In this document: piece after piece, positions 24,904 through 37,255 of the stretch | Numbering within the stretch: the first letter of the stretch is position 1 | Layout of the letters: the number at the start of each line of letters is the position of its first letter | Source: Agroathelia rolfsii | Taxonomy: Eukaryota > Basidiomycota > Agaricomycetes > Amylocorticiales > Amylocorticiaceae | Direction of reading: 5' to 3' | DNA: 64,000 nt | NCBI GenBank assembly: GCA_018343915.1 | Contig: JABRWF010000003.1 | Span: 2,914,001 to 2,978,000, forward strand | Program-made: the position numbers and the translations under genes | The notes under the pieces: generated by a model | The model's database searches: none | What the model was told of the DNA's origin: nothing | The model's input: the letters and a program-made list of their open reading frames with translations, nothing else

Positions 24904-25375
24904 GATAGAATGGGTTGAAGCTAGAGACGACGGCTACACTGCTGAAATGGGCCTGCTTAGTGTTCGGACGAATGGCCGACGACTTATCAGATTATGGATC
25001 GCATTGGCTGCTGACATGGCCAATGACATCTTTTCGCATTACCCATTACGTAAGAGTGTCTCTCTGCTCAAATTCCCGCCTAAAATGTTTGTTCATTTGA
25101 AATTATGGGCTATGATAATTACAGTACTACTCCGAAATGATTTGGATCAGCCCAAGGCAAATTTAAATTCGAGAGACAAAAAACTTGAGCCTTGGATAAG
25201 GCCAACGGAAGTCAACTTCAATTATTGAAACCTTGACACGCAGCGCTAAGAAAGTCGCAGCAACGATAAGAGAGAATTAAAGAGGGGAAACAGAACGAAA
25301 CTCATGAAGACGGCCAGTTAATTAAGAAAGAAAAAGTCTTTAGCTAGAGAAGGCTTGACGACAGAGCTAAGGTCA
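24904..25375. other. DRE2 promoter region
   Basis: This lies between the DRE2 start and the forkhead 3' end, both on the minus strand. No coding signal is seen, although a chance frame runs across part of it. Confidence 0.45.
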
Positions 25376-26551
25376 CTACGGCTGCGAGGATGTTTGTTGA
25401 CTTGCTTCCGGCCCTGGTGCGGCGAGGGTCGATAGTATAGGTTCCATCATCATTGCTCTGACTCGCAGGAACATCATCTTGTACCATTCGTGCCCAGGTA
25501 GCGGATTTGGGCTCTTGTCCTGCTCTTCAGTTGCTTGCCGAAGGCGATCCAGCTCCTTCAACCAAGTTATGCGCCAGTCTGGGCTGCCGGAAGCATCCAT
25601 TTCTATGTACTCTTGTGGAATAGGGATCGGGAAGGGCGCGTAGCGCATCGCATCGGGTAACATGGCGGCAAAATTGGGATCAAATGGTCGATTAGGATCG
25701 AAGGCGCTATATCATAGATTGTTAGGCCAGCAGAGTGGAGCGACATGGAGATGAAACGCACGGAGGATAATGTGGGAAAGTATTAGGTTGACTAGTACCA
25801 GCTTCAGGGGCAGGGATAGTGGTAGGAGGTGCCATGGGTGCAGTGGGAGATATACCAGCGAACTGCTCATCAAATCCTACCTCGGTATGGAATTCGGGTT
25901 CTTCGTCAGAAACGTGTTTGGCCTTACTTCCCTTTTTCTTTTTGCGCACACGATGTACACCCGTTCGCGGATCGACGTTGTCATTCACGATCCAGTAGGA
26001 GCCTTTACCTCGATCCGTCAGTGGCCTGGGAAGCTTCTGAAAACAGGGGTTCAGGGACAAATTATGTCGGACAGAGTTCTGATAGAGGTAGTGTTGATGA
26101 GCAAGACCTCAACGAAACGCGAGTGGTTTATACCTTCCATCCACTGGGCGCATTTCGGAAGTAAGGGAACTAGAATATCTGTTAGTTACAAAGACGAGAA
26201 TAATACCTTCAATATTCACGTACTCTTGACTCAATAGCATAGTAGATATCTTCCAAGAGTAGCTTTTGGTTTGGTGAACCTTTGATGGCGTATCTGTGTA
26301 CTTGAACGTTGGGTGGCATGCATAAACTAGCAAATACGACTGGTGTACCGTATCAGAGTTGAATAAGGATAGAATGGCTTGCTACCAGGAGGCCCATCAC
26401 GGAGAGAATCGAGGCTGATGGGCAGACCATTCGAACCATCGTTCAACTCGGGCGGATAGTAGTTATTGACGCTCTCTCCCGAAGCCTCGGGGGGAATTAA
26501 GCTAGCAGGCAGGCCAGCGGCTTGTGTTTGTTGATCCATAGGCACATCCAT
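25376..26551 (-). CDS. Forkhead-domain transcription factor
   Basis: Five exons (26551-26349, 26293-26224, 26169-26134, 26078-25762, 25706-25376) give 318 residues. The forkhead domain spans about residues 55-145 and is split over four exons: [18 protein letters not shown], then [18 protein letters not shown] (recognition helix), then [14 protein letters not shown] and KGSYW. A basic run (RKKKKGSK) after the domain may be a nuclear signal. The C-terminus is Pro-rich. Such proteins bind RYAAAYA-type DNA; fungal members control cell cycle, development or ribosomal genes. I cannot tell which subgroup this is. Exon 3 is only 36 bases long. Confidence 0.9.
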
Positions 26552-27295
26552 GATGAGTATGACGAGATTGCACGAAGGGTCTGTCGCCTAGACGAGCACG
26601 GCGGTGATGCAAGTGCAAGTGGCGCCGCTCAGCCCACGCCCGACGATGCTTATGTCATACATTCTGGCCCGTGTGCACGGGCCATACGATGGTCGAGGTT
26701 AGATTCGTTCCCCAGGTTTTGCTTTGATGTACTTGTAAACACCTCTTTTTGCGATGGCCTTGAGTAGCATCTTGGCGGAGATATGATGATGGTCTGAATG
26801 AGGACTTGTTTGTATCCTCAAGCAGGGCGGTGGCCAATAAACATTGAACGCAATGTACAAACTCGTCCATACCGACCAAAACAACTCCACACTCTACACA
26901 AACAATTGCCTCAGACACTCGGGTTGTTTCTCATGCGCCCCATAATGTGCCCTGTAAAACCGGGGGAGCATATTCTTAGCGGGAAAGACGAGTGGTATGC
27001 GAGTACTCCAGAGCTCCTCTCGTCTTTCAGGGAAATCAAAAATGTACAACTCAAATAGACTTTGGAGGACTATTGGTGCATATACTTAGCATTTGCCGCG
27101 ACGTGCCTGACCCTTGTGAAACATTATTCAACACATGATCTAGGCGTCCAATACTTTTTGTGGACAAAAGTATTATAATAAATTTAATACTAATCAAGGA
27201 TGAAGCATGTATTCAACTCGATTTTGTAGAAACCAAATGCCGGGAGTAATCATGAAACGTCATTTGTGCCACCCACGTCAAGTGCAAGCACAGAT
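26552..27295. other. Intergenic region upstream of the forkhead gene
   Basis: These 744 bases lie between two minus-strand genes. A few short minus-strand frames occur (for example one ending near 26699), but none joins to a convincing protein. Confidence 0.45.
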
Positions 27296-30200
27296 TTAGA
27301 CGCTATAAAGTTTTGATGAGATTCTAGAAAGATTGAAGAGCAACAGGAGGAACTTACCCATAAGCATACTCGACCTCATCTACTCCAGCACCCTCCGCAA
27401 ATGGCCCTGGTTGATCGCGAGGCACAGGCACCAGATCCTCTTCATCTTCATCCACAACCGCAGCATCGTCTAAACCAAACGGCATAACAGGACGGAGTCC
27501 ACCTCCGGAACTGGAACGGCGTCCTGCTGGCGATTTCGGTAGAGCTGCCATGGTCTTAGGGCTCATGTGCTGTACGATAATTATAAGCAGGGACATCACG
27601 GGATGAGTATAGAGCGATTCTTACCTCCCAGTTGTTCAAGTTCTCATCGATAATCTCTTCCTCCCGACCGATTGAGAGACGTGCCTCGTCGCCCAGTTCA
27701 CCGATCGATACGATGCTTTCGCTGTCGCTGATGCCATCTGCGATTTCGCTAGCATACTGAGGCAGCCTTTGCCAAGCGTTCTCAAAGGGCGGCTGGTCAC
27801 TTGATTCTTGATCTTGCTGGCCTAGATCAGATAAGAACTCTTCGTATTCTTCCTCAAAGGCGATATCTTCCGGTATATAAGGCAGAAAGATGGATGGATC
27901 CGGCGCCTGGGAACGGGATGGAGGGAATACGTCTGCTTCGACCACGTTGGGTGTCCCTATGGGACGGATAATGCCGGACAGCTCAGGTCCAGGGTGAAGG
28001 CCTTCCAGATGATGGAGACTCGAGGAGCGCCGGTGCAAAGCGTGTTGCTGGTTAGCTAAAGAGGGCCCATAACGTTTATTGTTGTCTAGGAAATGGACAG
28101 TTCAGTCATTTTTCGTTCTTATTCAGTAAACAAAATGGACGTGCAAAACTTAACCAAGTGACGGAGAGCTTGTTCTTGAGCCTGAAAACCACTTCAAGTT
28201 ATTTCTCTCATCCAAATAACAGCTGACTACGCTCTTCACGCACATGAGCATCGTTGGTATCCTCAACTTCTGAGCTAGTCAGCCATTCGTCCCGAAGGTC
28301 CGGACGGCAATTGAGATAGATGGATGTAATCACTTTCATGTTAGCTGTAAAAAAAGGGTTTTATGTATGAACCACGAATGAATGAAAACAGGGGTACATA
28401 CACTGCCTCCATTTTTTACCGCAGAATGGCACTTGGCTCTTGATGAGCTTCAGCACGTGCAACTGCAGCAATGGATGGGACACCCTTAGTACTCGCTTTA
28501 ACACCGCCTGAAAAGGACCTCATCAGCAAAAAAAGATGCAGATATATTTTTCCTGCATAGAAATGTTGATTTTACCCAGCTCTTGTGTTGCACGAGGATC
28601 CAGATGCGATGGGACCGCCCCTTCGACAGCTTCTGCATGATCTTCGCGAAATTGATAGTCGCGAAGAAATTACGCCATGAAAAATCTGTTAGCACTTCGA
28701 TCTCCTCTTCGTGTTTGTCACCGTTGGGAAGGATTTGTGTGCGCGTCTTGACTTGTCGCGGCGCACGAGGCATGTCATCTTCAGGTCGGATTGGCTGGGG
28801 ATTGCGTGAAAAGTTGGTGTAGCAATAGCGGAAGAAGCTATAGACCTTGGATATTAGTATATGCAGGCGATAGGCTAAAGGATGTCCCATTACTTGTGAT
28901 CAGGTGCATCTGCCTTGGAGACAACTGATGTAGACACCTCTTGAAGACCGAATATTTTTAATATAAGCAGCAAGCAGTTGGTGTCCAGGAGTAACTGTCC
29001 GAGGTGATGAAACTTCATGACGTCTGTAAAGCCATCAGAATGGACGCGGTGTTTCGATTATGTTACACTGCTACTTACGGGATACTTTGAACCATTTCAA
29101 CGTCAAAAGCAGGATGGCTGAGACGGCTTTGGAGGTGATTTCTCGGTGGCGGATGACATCAATTTCCTCAAAAGTGGGAGGTGGTGCGGGGGGCATCTCT
29201 TGCGCAGCTGCGGAACGTCGGTTATCACGCTCACTGCGACATGTCATCTTACTTACGTGATGATACCCCGGGGGGATACATAGATGAGTTGGCGGACTGC
29301 GGCGGCTGGTTCGGGGCACCGGCAGAAACAGTTGCTAACAACAGCTTGAGTAATACGAGCACACATCCCGGAAGAGTGGATAGCACAGCATTCTATTTGA
29401 AACATCAGCAATGAAAGGAAACTAAACTTGTATGCGGTAATGCTTACATAAATTTGTTCGACTCGTTGGAGCCTCATCAAATCCTCTTTGCGTTCTCGGG
29501 CTTTGCGTTTTTCATTCGAAGTTGCTGCCCTCTGGATCAGTTGCTCAGCCTCGGCAACCTTGGATTCCAAAAGTACAACATCAGGGAGTTGTATGGTTGA
29601 CTCCGCATCCTGGAATAATTCAATAAAAACAAGGCGCATAGCAGAAAAGATGGGCATAGACTTACATCAACAGCAGAGTTATCCGTCTCCGTCGGTAAGA
29701 TATATGATTTATATCCATCGCCGGATCCAGGCATCTTTTCGAGGCCACTCTCTGCCGTCATACAGTCCTCGCGAGTCTGCCACATCTGATACAGAGCCAG
29801 GCTGACATACATGTGTTTGTTGTACAATCTGTCTGCTTCGTCGATGGCGAAAGGTACCAATCTTCCATCACGAGCAGCCACTCTCGAGAACGGAAATAGG
29901 AATGGCCTGTTTTGATCTGTCTGATACTGTAATTTCTTCGGTTTTGGAGAAGGTGGCGGACTCGGTGCGGGGGTCGCTGGTTGGGGTCCGGGTCGGAAAG
30001 GGGCATTGGGCATCATATGTGCGTTGATATTAGACGGCAGCCCAGGAAGTTGCAGATCATTTTCATCATGATGATAGTGATGGCGCACGGGTATAGGAGA
30101 GAAGGCTTGGGCGAGCCTTGAAGTCAAGACTGAAGCAGGAGGAGGCCGGGGAGATCCACCTGAGCTGCCAATCTTAATGTCTGACGCAGGTGTTGGTTGA

Positions 30201-31509
30201 GAAGGCACTGTGTATGTAGGATATTTGACTGAAGTCTCTTGGCGAAATAATTCGATGTCAAATGGAGAAGATTTGATAGGAACACCTGAGAGCAATTTAA
30301 TATCATTTCAGAGCCAAATTCACCATCATATCCTGCTAACCTTCTTGCGGAACCTGAGAAAGGCCGGCGAGTTCACGAGCCAGCGTCTTGACGCGAGCAA
30401 GCTCTCGAATACCCCCACAACATGTTAAGAGTGTTTTCCAAAGAACAAGAAGCAACTATGGCACATCAGGAATGAATATGAAAGAGAGAAAAGGAATGGT
30501 ACCTTTTTGATAGGATAACCCCTTGCAGTCTTGTCACGTAGCCCGGCGACAACATTAAATAGATAAACTGGCATGGGAGGATCAAGACTCACTGGGTGCA
30601 AGTCAGTCAAGAATAGAACATCACGAATAGGTTCACATACTAAGCTCCTCAGCAAAATCGTCGTGACCTTTGAATATTTCTATGAGATGATACAACATCC
30701 CTAAATAAACGGATATTTCTGTTGTAACTTCTTCAATCAAGTCTGCCTTGTCTTGCGCTGAGATGTACGAGTGAGCAGCATCGGCATCCGTTAGATGGCT
30801 AGGCACATATGAGAATAATAATACGATGCCAGAGCCGACGGGCGTACCAAAGGAGATCGTGCTTGGAGCTGGCAATCTTCATGGCTTCTATTATCACGCT
30901 CAGTCCATTTGCTGCTCGCACGACTTTGCAGTTCTCAAAAATCCAGTGTAGCTGGTGTTCCGGCGATGTTGTTTCCGCAAATGAGCCTAGGACCAGCATG
31001 AGCCATAGAAATATTTGTTAGGAGTATAATAGGCCATTACCTTGAAGAAGATAGAAGAGACGGCGAGCGTTCGTAAACCGTACTTCGACGTCTCTGTGCT
31101 CTAAGCTCTCAAGCAGAACCTCGACATGTGCCCTCCTATTAGCCCAGGGTGCCCTAATCCATTCTAGTATGTGCCAAGTAAGAAAAGGTGTCTTGTCCAT
31201 GTCTTGGACTTGGCTGACCTCCCCGGAAAGAGCCTTGCCATGCCCTCAAATTCTCGGCTACTTGAGGCATCTCGACGTATGAGTAGAATTCCTCGATTTC
31301 GTTGAGGACAGTGTCCTCATCATCATATCGAAAATCATAATAAGATTGCTATCTTGTGGATGCAGCAATCAATATGTGTATACTCAGACGGTAGGTGGCC
31401 GGCGTGCCTTGGGTTTCGGTATGAGCCCCACCATGGACTTGAGCTGTCCTAAAGTTATCGAGTCGGTCCCATCATGGGCCATATTTCCAGCAGCGACTTG
31501 TATGTTCAT
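27296..31509 (-). CDS. STRIPAK complex subunit, STRIP1/2-Far11 family
   Basis: Nineteen exons give about 1072 residues: 31509-31408, 31348-31219, 31163-31041, 30986-30848, 30798-30641, 30591-30503, 30455-30341, 30285-29666, 29609-29448, 29392-29257, 29207-29079, 29023-28894, 28837-28576, 28507-28402, 28344-28244, 28181-28145, 28085-27625, 27569-27358 and 27302-27296. The N-terminal N1221 domain includes EIEEFYSYVEMPQVAENL, EVRFTNARRLFYLLQG and TTSPEHQLHWIFENC. The C-terminal DUF3402 part includes VSHPLLQLHVLKLIKSQVPF. STRIP/Far11 is the scaffold on which PP2A, striatin and kinases assemble, acting in cell fusion, sexual development and septation. Introns 1 and 16 appear to begin with GC, and the last coding exon has only 7 bases. 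Intron 1 has a weaker in-frame GT alternative at 31389. Confidence 0.9.
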
Positions 31510-32660
31510 GTCCTACTGGCACTGCACACAGTTGCTTGAACGGTAATTGTGTGACGTTGATGAGAGAAGTGTATTATTCGACTTGAAACATCATAGCCAC
31601 CCGGAAGCAAAAGGGTGCTTAAGCTGCACGTGGTACGTGCCCCTAAAAAAAATTCATTTTTAAATGTTCTGTTGCTCTCAGGCAGTCGGTCTCCATTCCT
31701 ATTGGTAGACGCGATTGTCCCATCCGGCCGCAACAGAACCAAAACAGCTGCGATCGATGATGGATGGCGACGCAGCAGAGATAGATGCGGGATACTGATA
31801 CGAAACGCCGATATCGATAGAGCTGGGTGACTCGGTGTGGGTCCCCCACCCAGGCCCTTGCCCATGCCATTTGGAAGGACAAGATCCGAAGCAATCACAA
31901 GGCAGCAGTTGGTCCTGGTACATGTGCCACTTTGCCACCACCAGTTAGCCACATTTTCAACCACCGCAGTGTGGCATAAATATATGCGAGCAGATTGAGG
32001 TCAAATTACTCAAAACAAGGGACGAATATGCATGTGTGTATTCAATGCAACACACTCGACTATGATCCTCGGGCAGTAGCCTCGCCAGCACGTAAAACGA
32101 GGGCGAGGAATGCGGCGGAGGGCCAGCGGCCTGACGTGTGGTTCCAATTACGTAATCGGTGGCGCGGGGGTATAAAACCCAAAGGACGCCCTTCAGGCAA
32201 ACTTCACCCACCTCCCCGCGCATCGACTGGCCTGCGGTCTCCACTCAAAGGCAGTCAATTCGTCTCTTCCACCCACTTGGCTCCCGTCTTCAGGTCGTCG
32301 ACAGAGTCTGGGAAGGAACACCCACCCCCTTTATTCCCTTAGATCGCAGTAAGGAAGACGGAAGTCCAGGTTTCTCTGTTTTTTCTCGCTTTTCTTTCTG
32401 TCCTTTCATTCCACCCCGAAAAAGGCACGCCTTCGCTGCGCGTTTTGCCACCAGTCTCGTCGGTTATCGCTCTTTGATACCCATTGCTATTGCTATTGCT
32501 TTACGACTTCTCTTCACGACCTACTTCTTTCCTTGCTCTCTGTCGCCTCCCTATAGACGGCGTCAGTCTTTCTCTTTGGACCGCTTCAAGATAAGCAATT
32601 GATTCGCAATCCCTTTGTGAACTCGGTTGCCTGTCTTTCTTTCTCTCCTCACCTATTCTC
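31510..32660. other. 1.15 kb divergent intergenic region (STRIP / cyclin)
   Basis: No gene is seen. The part next to the cyclin gene is a long pyrimidine-rich leader after a TATA box. The part next to STRIP shows only chance frames. Confidence 0.5.
32171..32178 (+). promoter_or_regulatory. TATA box upstream of the cyclin gene
   Basis: TATAAAAC follows a G-run and stands 490 bases before the ATG at 32661, which implies a long 5' leader. The leader is C/T-rich (32330-32660). Function is inferred from sequence only. Confidence 0.4.
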
Positions 32661-34977
32661 ATGCCCGCCACTATTATTTCTGCTGCCAAGCAACCAGCAC
32701 ACCCCGTGATTAAACGTCCAGCAGGCCAGATCGACATTCATCACGAAGTACCTGGTCTCATAGACGCACATCGTTTTTTGCCTGTGGCTCCTTTGGGACC
32801 GCCACCTTCGTTTGGTACCCGCGAAGAGTGGATTAACTCCCTCCCATCTTGGCGCAGAGCGAAGCCTAGGAAGATTTGGGAAGACGATCATCGTGCAGCA
32901 GCTGCAATCGGTCAACAGGGTTTTCCACAAGGGTTGGCTTCTGCGGGTAACGCAGCGGCCATTAAAGGAAACAACGCGCAGGCGTGCATTCCGCCCCTTT
33001 ACACCCTCATCAAAGATTCATATCACTCCGCTGCGCCTCAAGCTCCTGAGGACGGCGACATGGAAATGAGCCCCGATTCGTACGTGGATCACTCTCCCTA
33101 CGGCATCGAGAGCCAGTGGAGCGCCAGTCCAATTGAAGGCTATTCTCACGGCAATCCTTCTCCCGTTTATGATGTCAACACTGGGAGTTACGAGCGTGGC
33201 GCTTTCTCGCCTGTCTTTGAGGATGATGTGCCTGGCATGGACGACTGCCAGGATATGGACTCGAGTCCTGCGGAGCCCGTTACACCATTTGGCGATTTCA
33301 TCGATCGTGTAGTTGCTGCTGGACAGGATTACGCCCCAGAGTATGGTGCCCACTCTGGCGGTCCCATTTCCCAAGCCCCCGCGCCTGTTCTATTCGACCC
33401 GTCTTTCGAATCTCGATATGTTGCAATGGAATACACTGTCGATCAGCAAGTGATTCCCGAGCCCGAACACACCGTCAGCCTCACCAACGCATCTTATCGT
33501 CGGATGGCTGAGCCCATGGCTGATTGGATTGCCACATACATTTGGCGGGTTTGCGCCACGGGAATGAGCCTGCCTCAGTCATATTCGCGCTCTTTGTAAG
33601 TATTTTACTCTTTTGAATTTTTAATGTGAGCTCATTCGCATCCCATAGGACGCATTTAACTCAGTATTCACTCTCACCACCTGCGAACTTAACGGGTGCC
33701 GTTCACTCCCTTCTCCTTTCCACCCTTCTGCAACCATCGGCCATTGTCTTGGCACTTTGGTATGTCGTCCGCTTGCCGGTCTATCTTGGTGCCGCCGGAT
33801 CGACTGGAGACTTGGAGCGAGCCTTCCGCGACGAACTGTTTGGTGTCAGTTATCATGGGAGTGAAATTGAGGCTATCAGGGCGAACGTTCCGTTCCGTCT
33901 TGTCCTCCTTGGATTCATGCTTGCGAACAAATGGCTCGATGACCACACTTTCTCGAATAAGACTTGGTAAGTTCTCTAACAGCTGGCATCCGAAAAATGT
34001 ATCTAACAAATATATTTAGGCATACCATCTCGGGCATCCCCATTTTGTCCATCAATAAGCTGGAAGAGGCGGCTTTGAAACTATTGCAATTCGATCTTTC
34101 TGTTCCTCCACGTCAGTGGGCACAATGGCTTGCGCATGTTTCCTCCTATCATCAGTCCCTTGTGTCGCCAGGTCATTGCCAACCCATTTCGCGTCCTTCA
34201 TCGAATCCGCATTCTATTGTTCGGCTAGTGTTCGAGGAGATTGTTAAGACAACAGACGCGGGCTTCACTGCCGCGAAGCCGCCTCAGCCTGTCTTTATGG
34301 GTCTCGAAGAGCGCAAGGCCGAACCGGTTATCGGCAATCAGCCATTTGAGCCTGCTGGAATTGATTTTGATGATGAAGATGGCCCTTTGCGTGCTGAATA
34401 TTTACCCAAACGCCGCATTGATGGAACCGGTGCTGCTTATGTTCGGGACGTACGGTCCTTCCCATCTCAGCCATCCATCAATATGGGTAAATCTCTTCCG
34501 CCCCCTGCCAAATGGAGTCCTGAGGCAGATGAGCGCCTCTTTCCTTTCCGCAACCCCGCAGTTGGCCAGTATATTCCTGTTCAAGCACCATTCGTGCCGA
34601 TCGGTGTGCCCCCATTTCATCAAGCTATATCTGATGTAGCTGCACCGTTCATCTGGGCCCGCACGGATAGCGATCAATTCGGCAGCGGTTTCAACATGGG
34701 ACTGGTTCGCGATTCGTACGGCTTTCCCGGTGCCATCAATGGTGGTCACGCACGGCGCCAGTCCTTTATCGTGGACCGTCACCCCAATCCACGTCAACAC
34801 GCTCACTCAATATCCAATGTTGACTACAAACCTATGGGCGATTGTGGATCGTTGCTCGCTTGCCCGCAAGAAAGTGGACGTGGCTTGACATCCACTGAGC
34901 CGCATTACGGATACATGCCTCCATATGGCTGCCCGCTTGTCCCGAGGCTCAACGCTTATCCCTGGCTCAGATCTTAG
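32661..34977 (+). CDS. Cyclin-domain protein (PCL/Pho80-like)
   Basis: Exons 32661-33595, 33649-33966 and 34020-34977 give 736 residues. A single cyclin box lies in the middle, about residues 330-470, and is split by both introns: FRLVLLGFMLANKWLDD, TFSNKTWHTISGIPI, then INKLEEAALKLLQFDLSV and WAQWL. This is the arrangement of PCL/Pho80-type and related fungal cyclins, which activate a CDK of the Pho85 type. Long N- and C-terminal arms are rich in Pro, Ser and Gly and look disordered; they show no other domain. The partner kinase and process cannot be read from sequence. The long 5' leader suggests translational control, but this is a guess. Confidence 0.82.
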
Positions 34978-37255
34978 GAATGTGCACACCATTTGGCACT
35001 CGTGGTCGTTAATAGACAAATTTAACCTAGAAGCAACCTCATCGTTTTCGCTCGTATCGACCCGCGCACTTCGCTTATCTTCGGATCTATTTCTCTCATG
35101 GATATTTCTTTTCTCTCTCATCATTCTCACTTTCGGCCCTCCCACCAATGTTGACATATTCATCCTGTTTACGGGGATGTCAGGCCCTGTCTTTTTCGCC
35201 TCTATCATACTGTTCTTCTTTTTCTTATCTTTTTTCCTTGTTGTCTCTTGCGGCCCCATAAACTATTGCAATCCCATGGGATTGGTCGCCCTTCGATGTA
35301 TCTTGTACATAAGCCCAAGGCATCTTCTATTGATGCGCTTGTCCGGGACGTTTTCATTTTGATATGTCTTTGCACATCTCTACGTCTCGTCTTTTGCCTT
35401 GTTCGGTTTTTGTTATCAACCTTCGAGCTGTATCTCCGTTTTTTCCTCTACGAAATATCCTACCCCATAATCATTTTCTTACGACATGCATACAATTTTT
35501 CGGTTTTATCTCTTCCTTTTCTCATTATACGTCACTTGTTTTTCCTTTTCTCGTTCTCGCCTTCCACTTGAACCCAGAAAACCTGAAAAAAAATGACGAA
35601 AAATTTTGATATACTTGACAAAAAAATTTCTCACTCTACCCTTTTCATTCTTTTTTCTCTGTCGGTCCCTTCTCTCTGACGTTGATCTACCATTCATCGA
35701 ACCCCTCTCCGTAGCGTTTTTCTTGCGTAGGGAATAGCGTTTATATTTCTGCGCGTATTTCCTACTCTCCTCCTCCCATCCTTCATTAGTCTTTTACTTA
35801 GCGTTTCACATACGGTTCATCGTGAAACCTATGGGTTGGCACTCTTTCTCCATACTAATTTCGTAGGTTAGGTCGTCGATGCCGATGCCAGTGCGTCGAC
35901 AGCCTTGGTCTGCGTTTTTTTTTAGTTTAGTGCTACAACTTCAATGCATCATAAATAAATATGCCCATGGCGATTATAATCATATATCATATAGCGTGTG
36001 TACTAACGAGTGTCAAAAAATGGCGTGTATATGTGTTGCCTTTGAACTAACCTAGAGTTGTGAATGACAGCGGCACTACCGAGGAAAACTTAAGCACCGC
36101 CTGAATTTGACGCGTGTGATGTGTGGCGAGGCTGTTGTTGTCATAGTTGTCCGATGGGGATGTGAAAGTCTATGCGATTTGTATGGTTACCGCGCACATT
36201 GAGCAAACGGAAAACGGACATATAGACGTGCCGGTGAGGGGTTGCTTTGCCAGCTCACACGTTTTTTTAGTCAGGTGCAAACCATATCGGTCCAGATCTG
36301 TAGAAAGGGCGGAAGAAACGGAAATGGTAGGGGACGATTGTGACGGACCCGCCGCCGTCACCATGTCGTGTTGTTGGCTTCGCTCCTTACGATCTTCTTC
36401 CCTGCGTTCCGCTCACGGCAGCAGCAGCAGCGAACTGCCAGGGTTGGCTTCCTTCTTGTCGCGTTTTTTGAATGTGTGGTGCGGCGGTCCAGAGCTCAGC
36501 TGAGCATGACGGCATGTGATACATAACTCTTTCTGGCCGTTTCTCTGGGTGTTCGTAGAGAACGTGGTGATCAGGAGTCAGCGAAGAGAATGTTGTTGAT
36601 ATCATGTCTGTCTCATTGGCTAATTTATATGTCGTCTTCGCACACACGCCTTGCCACACAGGGCTTCCAGCTCCGCTGCCCTCGCACTGTTTCCTCAAAG
36701 TGAGCGTCACCCGTCGGCGATGAGACCGCGCCTTGGTCTCTTTCCTGGCAAGTCTTCGCGTTCGACAAAGATGCCGCCTTTTCATCTTGCTGATCCGATT
36801 CGGCCGCGGATAGGGCGTGGCTGCGATGGAATCGGTTCTTTGCCAGACATTCCGGCGAGAGTGAGGAGCTGGTACTCTATTCTCTATTGATTTCCACTGA
36901 CCGGGGTCAGCATATCTGGGCCATCCAACATCATGGTATATCCTTCGTAGAGTTGACTTATAAATTCACTGCTCCCACCCTCCGTCAGTTTATAAAAGGG
37001 ACAGCGATCGCTGCAGCCGATACACACTCTACCCAAAGTCCCAAGCCCACGGGTGACCCTGCCAATATTCCCCTTTTCTAACTCCCTCTAGCTTGCCGCG
37101 TGCTGTTCTACATCACTCATAACTGAGTATCGACGTCATCGATCTTGCACCTGGGTTGGGACTATATCGTTTCCAAATTACGATATAATTTTTTTTTTTT
37201 TGCTGTTCTTCTGTTGTCACTACTCTCTGCCGCTTATTCTTTCCAAATCCTCTAA
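34978..37255. other. 2.3 kb gene-free stretch
   Basis: The first kilobase is T/C-rich and probably the 3' region of the cyclin gene. Open frames there and near 36147-36503 show no family and no splicing consistent with a gene. The right end is the promoter of the first FAD monooxygenase. Confidence 0.5.
36991..36999 (+). promoter_or_regulatory. TATA box of the first FAD monooxygenase
   Basis: TATAAAAGG stands 265 bases before the ATG at 37256. A T-run and pyrimidine-rich leader follow. Confidence 0.45.

Noticed and set aside
26699..26918. Minus-strand short frames with CxxC pairs and a YKYIKAKPGERI-like end
   Set aside because: The two frames do not join with acceptable splice sites and no family is recognised.
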